Origin: Candidatus Kerfeldbacteria bacterium
GTDB taxonomy: Bacteria; Patescibacteriota; Patescibacteriia; SBBC01; JACPUP01
Assembly: GCA_016192205.1 (NCBI GenBank)
Contig: JACPUP010000015.1
Span: 1 to 22,366, forward strand
Direction of reading: 5' to 3'
Length of the DNA: 22,366 bases
Shown: positions 12,748 to 20,484 of the stretch, piece by piece
How the letters are laid out: every line of letters starts with the position of its first letter
Numbering within the stretch: the first letter of the stretch is position 1
Notes under the pieces: generated by a model
Seen by the model: only the letters and a program-made list of their open reading frames with translations
Databases searched by the model: none
What the model was told of the DNA's origin: nothing
Program-made: the position numbers and the translations under genes

Positions 12748-13494
12748 ATGGTTTCTTCTGCAACGCGCTCTCACAGCCTGTTTAACCCAGAAGCCAAGAC
12801 GCCGTTCAAATTGAGCCGATCGAAGATTGACTTGTTCCTGCGGTGTCCGCGCTGTTTCTACCTCGATCGCCGTCTCGGCGTCGCGCAGCCGCCGGGCTTT
12901 CCGTTCAACCTGAACTCGGCCGTGGACAAACTCCTCAAGAAAGAGTTCGACCTCCACCGCGCGAAGAAAACCGCGCACCCGCTCATGAAGGCGTACCAGA
13001 TCAAAGCCGTGCCGTTTGCCCACGCCCAGCTCGACGAATGGCGCGAGAATTTCAAAGGCGTCCAGTACCACGAGCCGAAATCCGGGTTCCTCGTGACCGG
13101 CGCCGTCGACGACCTCTGGATCAAGGACAACCAAGAGCTCATCGTCGTGGACTACAAGGCGACGGCGAAGGAGCGCGAAGTGACGATTGACGCGCCCTGG
13201 CAGGACAGCTACAAGCGGCAGCTGGAAGTCTACCAGTGGCTCCTGCGGAAGAACGGATTCCTCGTGTCCGACCGCGGCTACTTCGTCTACGCGAACGGCC
13301 GGACCGATCGGGAGGCATTTGACGGGAAACTCGAGTTCGATGTGAAAGTCATCCCGTACGACGGTGACGACGCGTGGGTCGAGCCGACGTTGTTGAAAGC
13401 GCGGGCCACGCTTGAAGCCGCTTCATTGCCGCCGGCTGCACCAGACTGCGAGTACTGCCAGTACCGCGCGGCCGCAGCCAAAGCCGGCGCCTGA
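12748..13494 (+). CDS. PD-(D/E)XK (RecB/Cas4-like) nuclease with four Cys
   Basis: A 248-residue single-domain nuclease. Active-site elements are GAVDDLW (118-124, motif D), VVDYKAT (133-139, motif D-x-K) and QLEVYQWLL (158-166, QxxxY). CxxC pairs lie at both ends, C33/C36 (CPRCFYL) and C234/C237 (CEYCQYR), an arrangement resembling the Fe-S staple of Cas4 and AddB exonucleases, although those usually have a 1+3 pattern. No CRISPR array or helicase is nearby, so a DNA-repair or end-processing role is more likely than adaptation. The ATG at 12748 is 7 bp after the channel gene. Confidence 0.85.
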   Translation: MVSSATRSHSLFNPEAKTPFKLSRSKIDLFLRCPRCFYLDRRLGVAQPPGFPFNLNSAVDKLLKKEFDLHRAKKTAHPLMKAYQIKAVPFAHAQLDEWRENFKGVQYHEPKSGFLVTGAVDDLWIKDNQELIVVDYKATAKEREVTIDAPWQDSYKRQLEVYQWLLRKNGFLVSDRGYFVYANGRTDREAFDGKLEFDVKVIPYDGDDAWVEPTLLKARATLEAASLPPAAPDCEYCQYRAAAAKAGA

Positions 13495-13502
13495 CCACAC
13501 TG

Positions 13503-13511
13503 TGGTATACT
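13503..13511 (+). promoter_or_regulatory. Extended -10 promoter
   Basis: TG-G-TATACT, hexamer 13506-13511; no -35 seen. It would drive the small membrane protein gene at 13581 with a leader of about 63 nt. Confidence 0.5.
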
Positions 13512-13580
13512 GGGTGCTCTGCGCTGGTCTGGCCTTCGTGAGCTCGGGGAGTGCGGCTGTGACTCTTCATCCACGATCCC

Positions 13581-13859
13581 GTGAAACGTAACGTCTACCT
13601 GATTGCGTTCACCGTACTCGGGCTCCTGGTGCAAGCCTTGGTCCACGCCCTGGTTGAGCAATGGTACATCTCGTTGCTCGTAAGCGATTTCGAACGGTAC
13701 GGATTTGGGTGGTCATGGCCGACCTGGTTTGCCATCCACCATGTGTTGACCGTTGTGTTCATTGTGCTCGGCGGCGGCGCGGGATTCCTCGCTGGCCGAT
13801 TTTTCTGGCCGCGGCTCTACCACGTGGACGGCCGGCCGCGCACGCGCCACTGGCTTTGA
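13581..13859 (+). CDS. Small two-helix membrane protein, unknown
   Basis: A 92-residue protein not recognised. Two hydrophobic helices (about 5-27 and 48-72) flank a Trp/Tyr-rich segment (EQWYISLLVSDFERYGFGWSWPTW), and the C-terminus (VDGRPRTRHWL) is basic. The second helix is Gly-rich (VLGGGAGFLAGRFFW). The start codon appears to be GTG at 13581, giving a positively charged N-terminus before the first helix. Confidence 0.7.
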   Translation: MKRNVYLIAFTVLGLLVQALVHALVEQWYISLLVSDFERYGFGWSWPTWFAIHHVLTVVFIVLGGGAGFLAGRFFWPRLYHVDGRPRTRHWL

Positions 13860-13884
13860 AAAACACCTGACAGCCTGATAGCAT
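13856..13884 (+). promoter_or_regulatory. Promoter of the transketolase gene
   Basis: TTGAAA (13856-13861), 17-bp spacer, TAGCAT (13879-13884) preceded by TGA. The -10 abuts the ATG at 13885, so transcription should begin near 13891, where a second in-frame ATG lies. The -35 overlaps the stop of the preceding gene. Confidence 0.7.
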
Positions 13885-13890
13885 ATGCGC

Positions 13891-15741
13891 ATGGCTCCAC
13901 GCCCAACGCCGAACTCCCGTTTGGAGCAGCTCACGTCGCTTGCCACGCTCGTTCGGAGCTGGATTGTGCGTTCGACCACGGCTGCCGGCTCCGGCCATCC
14001 GAGCTCGTCGCTGTCCGCCACCGATCTCATGGTCGGTTTGCTGTTCGGCGGCCACTTTCGGGCTGATCTCGCCCGGCCCGAGCACCCGAGCAACGACCGC
14101 CTCATCTTCTCGAAGGGTCATGCGTCGCCGCTCCTCTACGCGCTCTATGCGGCAGCAGGAAAGGTGACACCGCGAGCGTTGCTGTCGCTCCGGAAATTCC
14201 ATAGCAACCTCGAAGGGCATCCGATGCCCGCGTTCAAGTACACCGAAGTGCCGACGGGCTCGCTCGGTCAGGGGCTGTCGGTTGGTGTTGGTATGGCGCT
14301 CAATGCGCGATTGGATCGGCTGCCCTACCGGACGTACGTGTTGCTCGGCGACAGCGAGATGACCGAGGGATCGGTTTGGGAAGCCGTCGGACTCGCGGCG
14401 TACGAGCGACTGGGCAATCTGACGGCCATTCTCGACGTCAATCGGCTCGGCCAGCGCGGACCTACCATGTTCGGTCACCGTGTCGAGGAGTACGAGCGGC
14501 GCGTGGCCTCGTTCGGGTGGAAGCCAATCGTGATTGACGGCCACGACCTGGCCGCGATCGACCGCGCGTACCGGACAGCGAGTGCAGAAACGCACCGGCC
14601 AACCATGATTATCGCCAAGACCCTCAAAGGGAAAGGCGTCTCGTTCATCGAAAACGTGAACGGCTGGCACGGCAGGGCCCTTTCCAGAGAGCAGCTTGCG
14701 CAAGCGCTCAAGGAGCTCGGGCCCGTGGATGTGAAACTCAAAGGCGAGGTGAAACCGCCGCCAGCGCGAATCCCGCGCGCCGTGAAGACACGGCCGGCCC
14801 AGCAGCCACAGTACGGCGCTGGCGACGTGGTCGCTCCGCGGCAGGCGGTGGCGAACGCGCTCGTCCGGCTCGCACTCGCGCACCCAGCGCTCATCGTCCT
14901 CGACGCTGAAGTGAGTAACTCGACCTACACCGAACAGTTCGGCACGAAGTTCCCCAAGCGTTTCATCCAGACCTTCATTGCCGAGCAGAATATGGTTGGG
15001 ATAGCAACTGGCCTGGCGCGATGCGGCAAACTGCCCGTGGCCGCAACGTTCGCCGCATTCTTCACCCGAGCGCACGACCAGCTCCGCATGGCCCAGTACG
15101 CGGGCACGCACCAGGTCTTCGTCGGCACGCACGCCGGCGTCTCGATTGGCGAGGACGGTGCGTCGCAGATGGGCCTCGAGGACATTGCGCTCTTTCGGAC
15201 GCTTCAGGGGAGCACTGTGTTGTACCCGAGCGATGCGTACGCAGCCGAACGGCTGACTGAACTCGCGCTCGCGAGCCAGGGCCTCGTATACATTCGTGCT
15301 ACCAGAGGCATGGTGCCAGTGCTCTATGATGCGAAGACGCGGTTCAACGCTGGCGGCTCCCACACGCTCCGCACGAGCCGACACGACCGAGCGACGATTG
15401 TGGCAGCTGGCATCACGCTCCATGAAGCGTTGGTCGCAGCCGATCAATTAGCGAGGCGACGCATTGCCGTCCGTGTCATCGACCTCTACAGCATTAAGCC
15501 AATCGATGTGAGGACCCTGCGCCGCGCAGCCGAACAAACCAGCCACCTTGTCGTGGTCGAGGACCATGTCGAACCAGGCGGCATGGCCGAGGCTGTCCGT
15601 TCCGCACTGGGGAGATTGTCCGGTACGGTCACCTCGCTGGCCGCCAACCGTATTCCACACAGCGGCACGCCCCGGGAGCTGCTTGCCCAGCAAGGGATTG
15701 ACGCCGAGGCGATTGTGCAGACGGTTCGGTCACTTCTCTGA
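13891..15741 (+). CDS. tkt: Transketolase
   Basis: About 616 residues; thiamine-diphosphate enzyme moving two-carbon units in the non-oxidative pentose phosphate pathway. Seen: SGHPSSSLSATDLM, FSKGHASPLLYA (His), SLGQGLSVGVGMAL, GDSEMTEGSVWEA with DVNRLGQRG (ThDP/Mg site), and in the pyrimidine-binding half IAEQNMVGIATGLA (catalytic Glu), AAFFTRAHDQLR and HAGVSIGEDGASQMGLED. Both halves are fused in one chain, whereas many reduced genomes split them. The first ATG (13885) directly touches the -10 box, so the ATG at 13891 is the probable leaderless start. It heads the sugar-phosphate gene set. Confidence 0.95.
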   Translation: MAPRPTPNSRLEQLTSLATLVRSWIVRSTTAAGSGHPSSSLSATDLMVGLLFGGHFRADLARPEHPSNDRLIFSKGHASPLLYALYAAAGKVTPRALLSLRKFHSNLEGHPMPAFKYTEVPTGSLGQGLSVGVGMALNARLDRLPYRTYVLLGDSEMTEGSVWEAVGLAAYERLGNLTAILDVNRLGQRGPTMFGHRVEEYERRVASFGWKPIVIDGHDLAAIDRAYRTASAETHRPTMIIAKTLKGKGVSFIENVNGWHGRALSREQLAQALKELGPVDVKLKGEVKPPPARIPRAVKTRPAQQPQYGAGDVVAPRQAVANALVRLALAHPALIVLDAEVSNSTYTEQFGTKFPKRFIQTFIAEQNMVGIATGLARCGKLPVAATFAAFFTRAHDQLRMAQYAGTHQVFVGTHAGVSIGEDGASQMGLEDIALFRTLQGSTVLYPSDAYAAERLTELALASQGLVYIRATRGMVPVLYDAKTRFNAGGSHTLRTSRHDRATIVAAGITLHEALVAADQLARRRIAVRVIDLYSIKPIDVRTLRRAAEQTSHLVVVEDHVEPGGMAEAVRSALGRLSGTVTSLAANRIPHSGTPRELLAQQGIDAEAIVQTVRSLL

Positions 15742-15747
15742 TACACT
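15739..15747 (+). promoter_or_regulatory. Extended -10 promoter of the isomerase gene
   Basis: TG-A-TACACT, hexamer 15742-15747, overlapping the tkt TGA stop; 19 nt before the ATG at 15767. Confidence 0.5.
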
Positions 15748-15766
15748 ATCGTCGGACGCTTCGCGT

Positions 15767-16732
15767 ATGATGCAGGACGCCATCAAGGGATTTGCCAAGC
15801 AGTTCGCCTTCACGCCCGTTGTGGCCAACGGCCCAGTGCCGCGCAAGCCGCACACCATCGTTTTGGGCATGGGCGGCAGCCACTTGGCCGCTGATATCCT
15901 GGCGGCCTGGCAGCCGGAAAGATCCCTGACCATCCACTCGGACTACGGGTTGCCGCCGTTGCCCCCCTCGGTCCTCAAAGATTCGCTCGTCATCGCCAGT
16001 TCGTACTCGGGAAATACCGAAGAAGTGCTTGACGGTTTTGCCAAGGCGCAGCAACAAGGCCTGGCCGTCGCCGCGTTGGCCGTCGGTGGCAAACTTCTCG
16101 AGCTCGCCAACCAGAACAACGTGCCGTACGTGCAGCTGCCTGATACTGGGATCCAGCCGCGGTCTGCGCTCGGCTTTTCCTTGCTGGCGCTGCTGAAGCT
16201 TATGGGAAATGAGGAAGGGTTGCAGGAGGCTGCGAAACTTTCTCAGACGCTCAAACCGGAAAAACTCGAGCCAGAGGGCAGAGCGCTGGCCGAGCAGTTC
16301 CGCGGCAAAGTGCCGGTCATCTATGCCTCGACGCCTAACCGCGCCATTGCCTACAACTGGAAAATCAAGCTCAACGAGACCGGGAAGATTCCGGCGTTTA
16401 TGAACGTCATCCCCGAGCTCAATCATAACGAGATGAACGGCTTTGACGCACGTGATGCCAGCCGGGAGCTTTCGAGGCAGTTCGCGTTTATTTTCCTGCG
16501 TGACCGAAACGACCACTCGCGCAACCAGAAACGGTTCGAGGTCGTGCGCCAACAGTACGAGAACCGCGGTTTTCCGGTGACGATTCTCGAGCTCAAAGGG
16601 AAGACACCGCTCGAAAAAATTTTCCGCTCGCTGCTGGTGGCCGACTGGTTCGCCGTTCACACGGCCGAATCATACGGCCTGGAGTCCGAGCAGGTGCCGA
16701 TGATTGAGGAGTTCAAGCAGCTCATCGGGTGA
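15767..16732 (+). CDS. Bifunctional phosphoglucose/phosphomannose isomerase
   Basis: A 321-residue SIS-fold isomerase of the archaeal/Patescibacteria PGI/PMI type, interconverting glucose-6-P or mannose-6-P with fructose-6-P. SIS domain 1 has GMGGSHLAAD and the phosphate loop SSYSGNTEE; domain 2 has YASTPNRAIAYNWKIKLNE, and PELNHNEMNGF carries the catalytic His/Glu cluster typical of this family. The C-terminal TAESYGLESEQVPMIEEFK is also conserved. ATG 15767 follows an extended -10; an open frame further upstream lies antiparallel inside tkt sequence and is ignored. The ROK kinase gene overlaps the stop. Confidence 0.92.
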   Translation: MMQDAIKGFAKQFAFTPVVANGPVPRKPHTIVLGMGGSHLAADILAAWQPERSLTIHSDYGLPPLPPSVLKDSLVIASSYSGNTEEVLDGFAKAQQQGLAVAALAVGGKLLELANQNNVPYVQLPDTGIQPRSALGFSLLALLKLMGNEEGLQEAAKLSQTLKPEKLEPEGRALAEQFRGKVPVIYASTPNRAIAYNWKIKLNETGKIPAFMNVIPELNHNEMNGFDARDASRELSRQFAFIFLRDRNDHSRNQKRFEVVRQQYENRGFPVTILELKGKTPLEKIFRSLLVADWFAVHTAESYGLESEQVPMIEEFKQLIG

Positions 16733-17559
16733 GTATGCTCGCGGTCCTGTTCGACATCGGCGGGACAAACACGCGACTGGCTGTTACGCGCGACGGCCGG
16801 CGGTTCGGCCAACCGGTCATCTACCCGACCGTGAACCATTTCGCGAGAGGAATTCGCGCGTTCGAGGAACACGTCCGTGTGTTGAGCCACGGGCAGCGGG
16901 TCACAGCCGCGGCCGGGGGCATTGCCGGTTTGCTGGCGCGTGACCGGCGCACGATGCTCCGTTCCCCCCACGTTGGCGGCTGGGCGCGCAAACCCATCGT
17001 GGCGAAGCTCGAACAGGCGTTCCACGCGCCGGTGATGCTCGAAAACGATGCGGACGTTGTCGGCTTGGGCGAAGCGCACTACGGTGCCGGTCGAGGCTAC
17101 GACATTGTTGCGTATCTGACCGTGAGCACAGGCGTTGGCGGCACACGGATCGTCCACGGGAGGTTCGATGCGCAAGCGCTTGGTCTGGAGCCGGGTCATC
17201 ACTACCTCGAGGGAGACTCCGACCTCGAAGACCTCATTGGCGGAAAAGCGCTCCAGCGTCGCTACGGCAAGCTGCCAAAAGAAATTACCTCACCGGCAGT
17301 CTGGCGGTCAGCAGCAAAGATGCTCGGCAAGGCGCTCGCGAACGTCACGGTGTTCTGGTCGCCGGACGTAATCGTCCTCGGCGGCTCGTTGTTCAAACCC
17401 GGCGCCATCTCGATCCCGCTCACTCGTGAGTACCTGAAGCGCTACCGCCCCCATGTCCCAAAGGTCGTCCGCGGCACGTTGGGCGACATCGGCGGCCTCT
17501 ACGGGGCTTTGGCCATGCTTCGATTTCCATCCCGACGCAAAGGAGGTGGGCACGGATGA
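16729..17559 (+). CDS. ROK-family sugar kinase
   Basis: A 276-residue ROK (repressor/ORF/kinase) protein, most likely a sugar kinase such as glucokinase. ATP phosphate motif DIGGTN (9-14), catalytic block LENDADVVGLGEA with the general-base Asp, and TVSTGVGGTRIVHG are present. The usual ROK zinc cluster (CxCGxxGCxE) is absent; the equivalent region reads LEPGHHYLEGDSDLEDLIGG. There is no N-terminal HTH, so it is a kinase rather than a repressor. The start is GTG at 16729, overlapping the previous stop (GTGA), or the ATG at 16735. It lies directly after the phosphosugar isomerase, consistent with feeding it hexose-6-phosphate. Confidence 0.9.
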   Translation: MSMLAVLFDIGGTNTRLAVTRDGRRFGQPVIYPTVNHFARGIRAFEEHVRVLSHGQRVTAAAGGIAGLLARDRRTMLRSPHVGGWARKPIVAKLEQAFHAPVMLENDADVVGLGEAHYGAGRGYDIVAYLTVSTGVGGTRIVHGRFDAQALGLEPGHHYLEGDSDLEDLIGGKALQRRYGKLPKEITSPAVWRSAAKMLGKALANVTVFWSPDVIVLGGSLFKPGAISIPLTREYLKRYRPHVPKVVRGTLGDIGGLYGALAMLRFPSRRKGGGHG

Positions 17560-17699
17560 TGACGTGCGAGCGGTGCGGCGCCGAGGTCGAGGATTTGGAG
17601 CAGCACATGAAGGACGAGCACGCGGACGGCGCGATGGAAGACAGCGATTTGAACGACGAGGGCGAGTACGGCGACGAAGAAGACGAGGACGAGGAGTAA
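17556..17699 (+). CDS. C2H2 zinc-finger microprotein with acidic tail
   Basis: A 47-residue ORF. The N-terminus has C4-x2-C7-x9-H17-x4-H22, a single C2H2-like finger (CERCGAEVEDLEQHMKDEH); residues 25-47 are almost entirely Asp/Glu/Gly/Tyr. Support for being real: the strongest Shine-Dalgarno in the window (AGGAGGTG, 17541-17548, 7 nt before the ATG) and an ATGA overlap with the ROK gene stop. ATG 17559 is an alternative second codon start. Function unknown; such acidic fingers could bind nucleic-acid-interacting proteins. Confidence 0.75.
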   Translation: MMTCERCGAEVEDLEQHMKDEHADGAMEDSDLNDEGEYGDEEDEDEE

Positions 17700-17810
17700 C
17701 GCTTACAAGCGCCTCGGTAAATTGGGGGCGTTGCGCCCGCCAGCTGCACGCACGCACGCGTGCGGCTTGTCATTTGAATCCAAACTACGTTCATCATGAG
17801 TCATTGAACT

Positions 17811-17822
17811 ATTCGCGCGAAT
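17811..17822. promoter_or_regulatory. 12-bp palindrome, distal copy
   Basis: Perfect palindrome ATTCGCGCGAAT overlapping the last base of the arsR stop codon. The same palindrome occurs at 18138-18149; with flanks the shared sequence is an 18-mer, AC-N-ATTCGCGCGAAT-W-AG. Confidence 0.7.
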
Positions 17823-18088
17823 TAGAGGTATTTGATGAGCGCGGTCAGGTAGGGCGGGAAGTAGCTGGAGAGCGAATAAAACATCTGGAGCGAGCGTTGT
17901 TCACGCTCGACGAGTTCGGCCGCGAAAAGGAGCTGAAGGTGCTTTGACGTCGCCTTGAATGAAAGGTTCAAGTGCTTGCGGAGCTCGGAAACATAGGCTG
18001 ATCGGTGGGTTCGCAGGTACGCGAGAATGGCAAGCCGCCGTCGGTTGGCGAGCGCCTTGAGTTGGCGTTCGAGCGCAGGTTGAATCAT
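17822..18088 (-). CDS. ArsR-family winged-helix repressor
   Basis: An 88-residue winged-helix regulator. LERQLKALANRRRLAILAYLR opens the domain, the recognition helix is about 42-54 (LSFKATSKHLQLL), and the wing is VEREQRSLQMFYSL. There are no obvious metal-site Cys pairs, so the signal is not a classical ArsR/SmtB metal. ATG 18088 is chosen because AAAGGA lies 8 nt upstream and the operator/promoter falls before it; the frame is open to 18139 but that ATG would lie inside the operator. It is transcribed divergently from the dikinase cluster, which it may control. Confidence 0.88.
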   Translation of the reverse strand: MIQPALERQLKALANRRRLAILAYLRTHRSAYVSELRKHLNLSFKATSKHLQLLFAAELVEREQRSLQMFYSLSSYFPPYLTALIKYL

Positions 18089-18127
18089 GGTCGCGGTCCT
18101 TTCGTGCCGCCACCACTCTTCAAATGT

Positions 18128-18156
18128 ATTGTGGACCATTCGCGCGAATAAGACAA
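18128..18156 (-). promoter_or_regulatory. arsR promoter
   Basis: Minus strand TTGTCT (18156-18151), 17-bp spacer, CACAAT (18133-18128). The spacer contains the whole palindromic operator, the usual place for autorepression. Confidence 0.5.
18138..18149. promoter_or_regulatory. ArsR operator candidate (12-bp palindrome)
   Basis: ATTCGCGCGAAT, a perfect 12-bp palindrome in the arsR promoter spacer and 36 bp upstream of the divergent extended -10 at 18185. It is identical to 17811-17822. Confidence 0.65.
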
Positions 18157-18181
18157 TGGGTCGCGGGATGATGTTGAAAAC

Positions 18182-18190
18182 TGGTATACT
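18182..18190 (+). promoter_or_regulatory. Extended -10 promoter of the dikinase cluster
   Basis: TG-G-TATACT, hexamer 18185-18190, 9 nt before the ATG at 18200; leaderless mRNA predicted. No -35 at the right distance. Confidence 0.6.
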
Positions 18191-18199
18191 TGAATTCGT

Positions 18200-19144
18200 A
18201 TGGCCGAATTTACCCGACCATTGTCAGCCCTACGAAAAACCGATGCGAAGCTCGCTGGCGGCAAGGGCGCGAATTTGGGCGAAATGTTATCGGCCGGCAT
18301 TCCGGTGCCGCCCGGGTTCGTCGTGCTGGCGCCGGCGTTCGAGTGGTTCCTGGAAGAATCTGATTTGGGTGTTGAGGTTGCGGCCTGGTTGCACAAGGTG
18401 AAGTACCAAGACACGAATTCGGTCGAGCGGGCGTCCGAGGAAATTCGCGCGTTGTTTGAACAGACGCCGATGCCCAAAGACATCGCGGTGGAAATACTGA
18501 AAGCGCACACCACGCTGAAGGCGCCGCTGGTGGCCGTGCGGTCGTCGGCCACGGCCGAGGATTCCAAAGCCGCCTCGTGGGCCGGGGAGCTCGAATCGTA
18601 CCTCGACGTGAAAAAGGCGACCGTGCTCAAGCGGGTGAAAGAGTGCTGGTCGTCGCTGTTCACGCCGCGCGCCATTGTCTATCGCAAAGAGCAGAATCTG
18701 CACAAGACCGGTGTGGCCGTGGCCGTCGTCGTGCAGAAGATGGTCCAGTCAGAGCTGGCCGGTGTTTGTTTTACCGTGCATCCGGTAACAAAAGACCGCA
18801 ACCAAATGGTTCTTGAGGCGGTGTGGGGTTTGGGCGAGGGGATTGTCGGCGGCCGGTTCACGCCGGATTCCTATGTCCTCGACCGCCGGGATTTTTCACT
18901 CATTGACGTGAACGTCAGTGAGCAACGAACAATGATCGCTCGGAAGGGGAGCGGGGGTACAGAGGACGCGCCCGTACCAGCAGCCAGGCGTCGGATGCAG
19001 AAACTCGCTGGCGCCAAACTCAAGCAGCTGGCCCAGCTCTGCCTGAAGATCGAAAAGCACTACGCTGCGCCCCAAGATATTGAGTTCGCCGTCGAAAAAG
19101 GAAAACAGTACATCGTCCAGACCCGGCCAATCACAACGCTGTGA
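18200..19144 (+). CDS. ATP-grasp dikinase subunit (PPDK N-terminal domain)
   Basis: A 314-residue protein equal to the ATP-binding domain of PEP synthase, pyruvate phosphate dikinase or rifampicin phosphotransferase, and nothing else. Seen: GGKGANLGEMLSAGIPVPPGF, VAVRSSATAEDSKAASWAGE, CWSSLFTPRAIVYR, VQKMVQSELAGVCFTVHP, EAVWGLGEGIVGGRFTPDSY and the terminal QYIVQTRPITTL. In whole enzymes it takes the beta-phosphate from ATP and passes it to a His on a swivelling domain; here that domain must come from another protein, most simply the two downstream genes. Its stop overlaps the next GTG start (GTGA). Confidence 0.93.
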   Translation: MAEFTRPLSALRKTDAKLAGGKGANLGEMLSAGIPVPPGFVVLAPAFEWFLEESDLGVEVAAWLHKVKYQDTNSVERASEEIRALFEQTPMPKDIAVEILKAHTTLKAPLVAVRSSATAEDSKAASWAGELESYLDVKKATVLKRVKECWSSLFTPRAIVYRKEQNLHKTGVAVAVVVQKMVQSELAGVCFTVHPVTKDRNQMVLEAVWGLGEGIVGGRFTPDSYVLDRRDFSLIDVNVSEQRTMIARKGSGGTEDAPVPAARRRMQKLAGAKLKQLAQLCLKIEKHYAAPQDIEFAVEKGKQYIVQTRPITTL

Positions 19145-20484
19145 AAAGTTTCCACCTCAATGTTTCAACGGCGGAGGGGAAACGAACAACGAGTCAGTTG
19201 GCGGCCCCAGTAATCAATCGTATTCTTTCGTACCGCTGGCAGCCCTGGCTTCAGCGGTCGTTTCACGCATTCATCCTCTCCATTTTTCAGGTCGGTGTGA
19301 CGCGCTCCGCAATGAGAGCGACGGGCGTGGACACTGAATATCCAGTTTTTCTATTTCAGGGCGATCAGTGGTTTGAAGCTCCGGAAGTCAATAATCTTTT
19401 CTCGAGCCGGTTGCGACGTTGGTTGGATGGTGGCGGGTCTGTCCACCAAGTCGTTCGATCCTGCGAACGATTTCAAGCGCGCAGCATTCGACTCTTCCGT
19501 CGTCTCGCAGAGAAAGAACACACGCTTGATTCCCTACGAACGATATACCATGTGTTAGGGATCAATACGTCATTCATCTGGCTTGCGCATGGATTTGAGG
19601 ACGTTTACTCGTCTATCGCTCGCGTTCAGGCGCGAAAGATCTTCAAAGGCGATGTTGAACGCTTCATCGGTGACATCAGTTTTCCAAGCAAACTGACTGC
19701 TCATGCAAAATTTGAACGGGCAATGAGACGCGGCGCATTACCCACTGTGTTGGTTGAGCGGTTCGGCTGGTTGCGCAACCGGGATGGCTTTAGCCCTCCT
19801 TTCAACGTTCGGGAGATCGCTCGGGCGCAAGAGAGGCTCCGTCGGCAGCAGCCGGAAAGAAGACACGCCCGGTCCGTTCCAGCATCGTTACGTCGACTAG
19901 CCACAATACTTCAGGAATGCGTGTATTTTCGCACATTGCGTACCGACACGTTCTTCGAGCTGCTTTTTCGCGCGCAGCCCGTTTTCCGAAGCATCGCTAA
20001 GCGTTATGAGATACCATACCAACGGTTGCGGTATTATTCGTTGGACGATGTAACCGCAGGGCGACCGCACGATTACTCTTCGACTGTTACCTTCATCGGA
20101 ACAGGCGGAGTATTGCACCGATTCAAAAGAAAACTTCTTACCCAAGCGACCGTGACCGCTTCGGAAGTTCGAGGGAACGTCGCCTATCCTGGAACAGTGC
20201 GCGGAACCGTTCGCGTTATCTTGCGGCCCGATGATCTTTCGAAGGTGCGGGAGGGTGATATCCTCGTAACGAACATGACCACTCCCGCGTTTATCCTTGG
20301 AATGAAACGATCAGCTGCATTCGTCACCGATGAAGGCGGGCTGACCTGTCATGCCGCTATCGTCGCTCGAGAAATGAAAAAACCTTGCATCATTGGCACG
20401 AAGGTCGCCACAAAGGTTTTCAAAGACGGCGACCGGGTGGAAGTTGACGCCACGCGGGGCATTGTCCGGAAGGTAAACCAATGA
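19141..20484 (+). CDS. Unknown core + phosphohistidine swivel domain, copy 1
   Basis: A 447-residue protein. Residues about 1-340 match nothing I recognise: mostly helical, Arg/Phe-rich, with an early WQPWLQRSFHAFILSIF segment. Residues about 355-447 are a PEP-utiliser mobile domain: RGTVRVILRPDDLSKVREGDILVTN, TTPAFILGMKRSAAFVTDEGG, LTCHAAIVARE with the phospho-acceptor H404, PCIIGT, and FKDGDRVEVD. There is no PEP-binding TIM barrel. It is translationally coupled to the ATP-grasp gene. It is clearly more AT-rich than its neighbours (one sampled 60-nt line is about 45 % GC), suggesting acquisition by transfer. The layout matches the substrate-binding plus His part of rifampicin phosphotransferase, but the core's substrate is unknown. 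Confidence 0.85.
   Translation: MKSFHLNVSTAEGKRTTSQLAAPVINRILSYRWQPWLQRSFHAFILSIFQVGVTRSAMRATGVDTEYPVFLFQGDQWFEAPEVNNLFSSRLRRWLDGGGSVHQVVRSCERFQARSIRLFRRLAEKEHTLDSLRTIYHVLGINTSFIWLAHGFEDVYSSIARVQARKIFKGDVERFIGDISFPSKLTAHAKFERAMRRGALPTVLVERFGWLRNRDGFSPPFNVREIARAQERLRRQQPERRHARSVPASLRRLATILQECVYFRTLRTDTFFELLFRAQPVFRSIAKRYEIPYQRLRYYSLDDVTAGRPHDYSSTVTFIGTGGVLHRFKRKLLTQATVTASEVRGNVAYPGTVRGTVRVILRPDDLSKVREGDILVTNMTTPAFILGMKRSAAFVTDEGGLTCHAAIVAREMKKPCIIGTKVATKVFKDGDRVEVDATRGIVRKVNQ

Noticed and set aside
13759..15447. A 562-codon minus-strand open frame
   Set aside because: Antisense to transketolase, with His/Arg/Gly-rich composition and no recognisable domain.
17701..17738. Small hairpins (GCTT-AC-AAGC and GGGCG-TTG-CGCCC) after the C2H2 gene as a terminator
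   Set aside because: Stems are only 4-5 bp and no T run follows.
18444..18456. A further ArsR half-site inside the ATP-grasp gene (AATTCGCGCG)
   Set aside because: Only half of the palindrome is present, and a similar half-site occurs within the ROK gene; both are explained by coding sequence.
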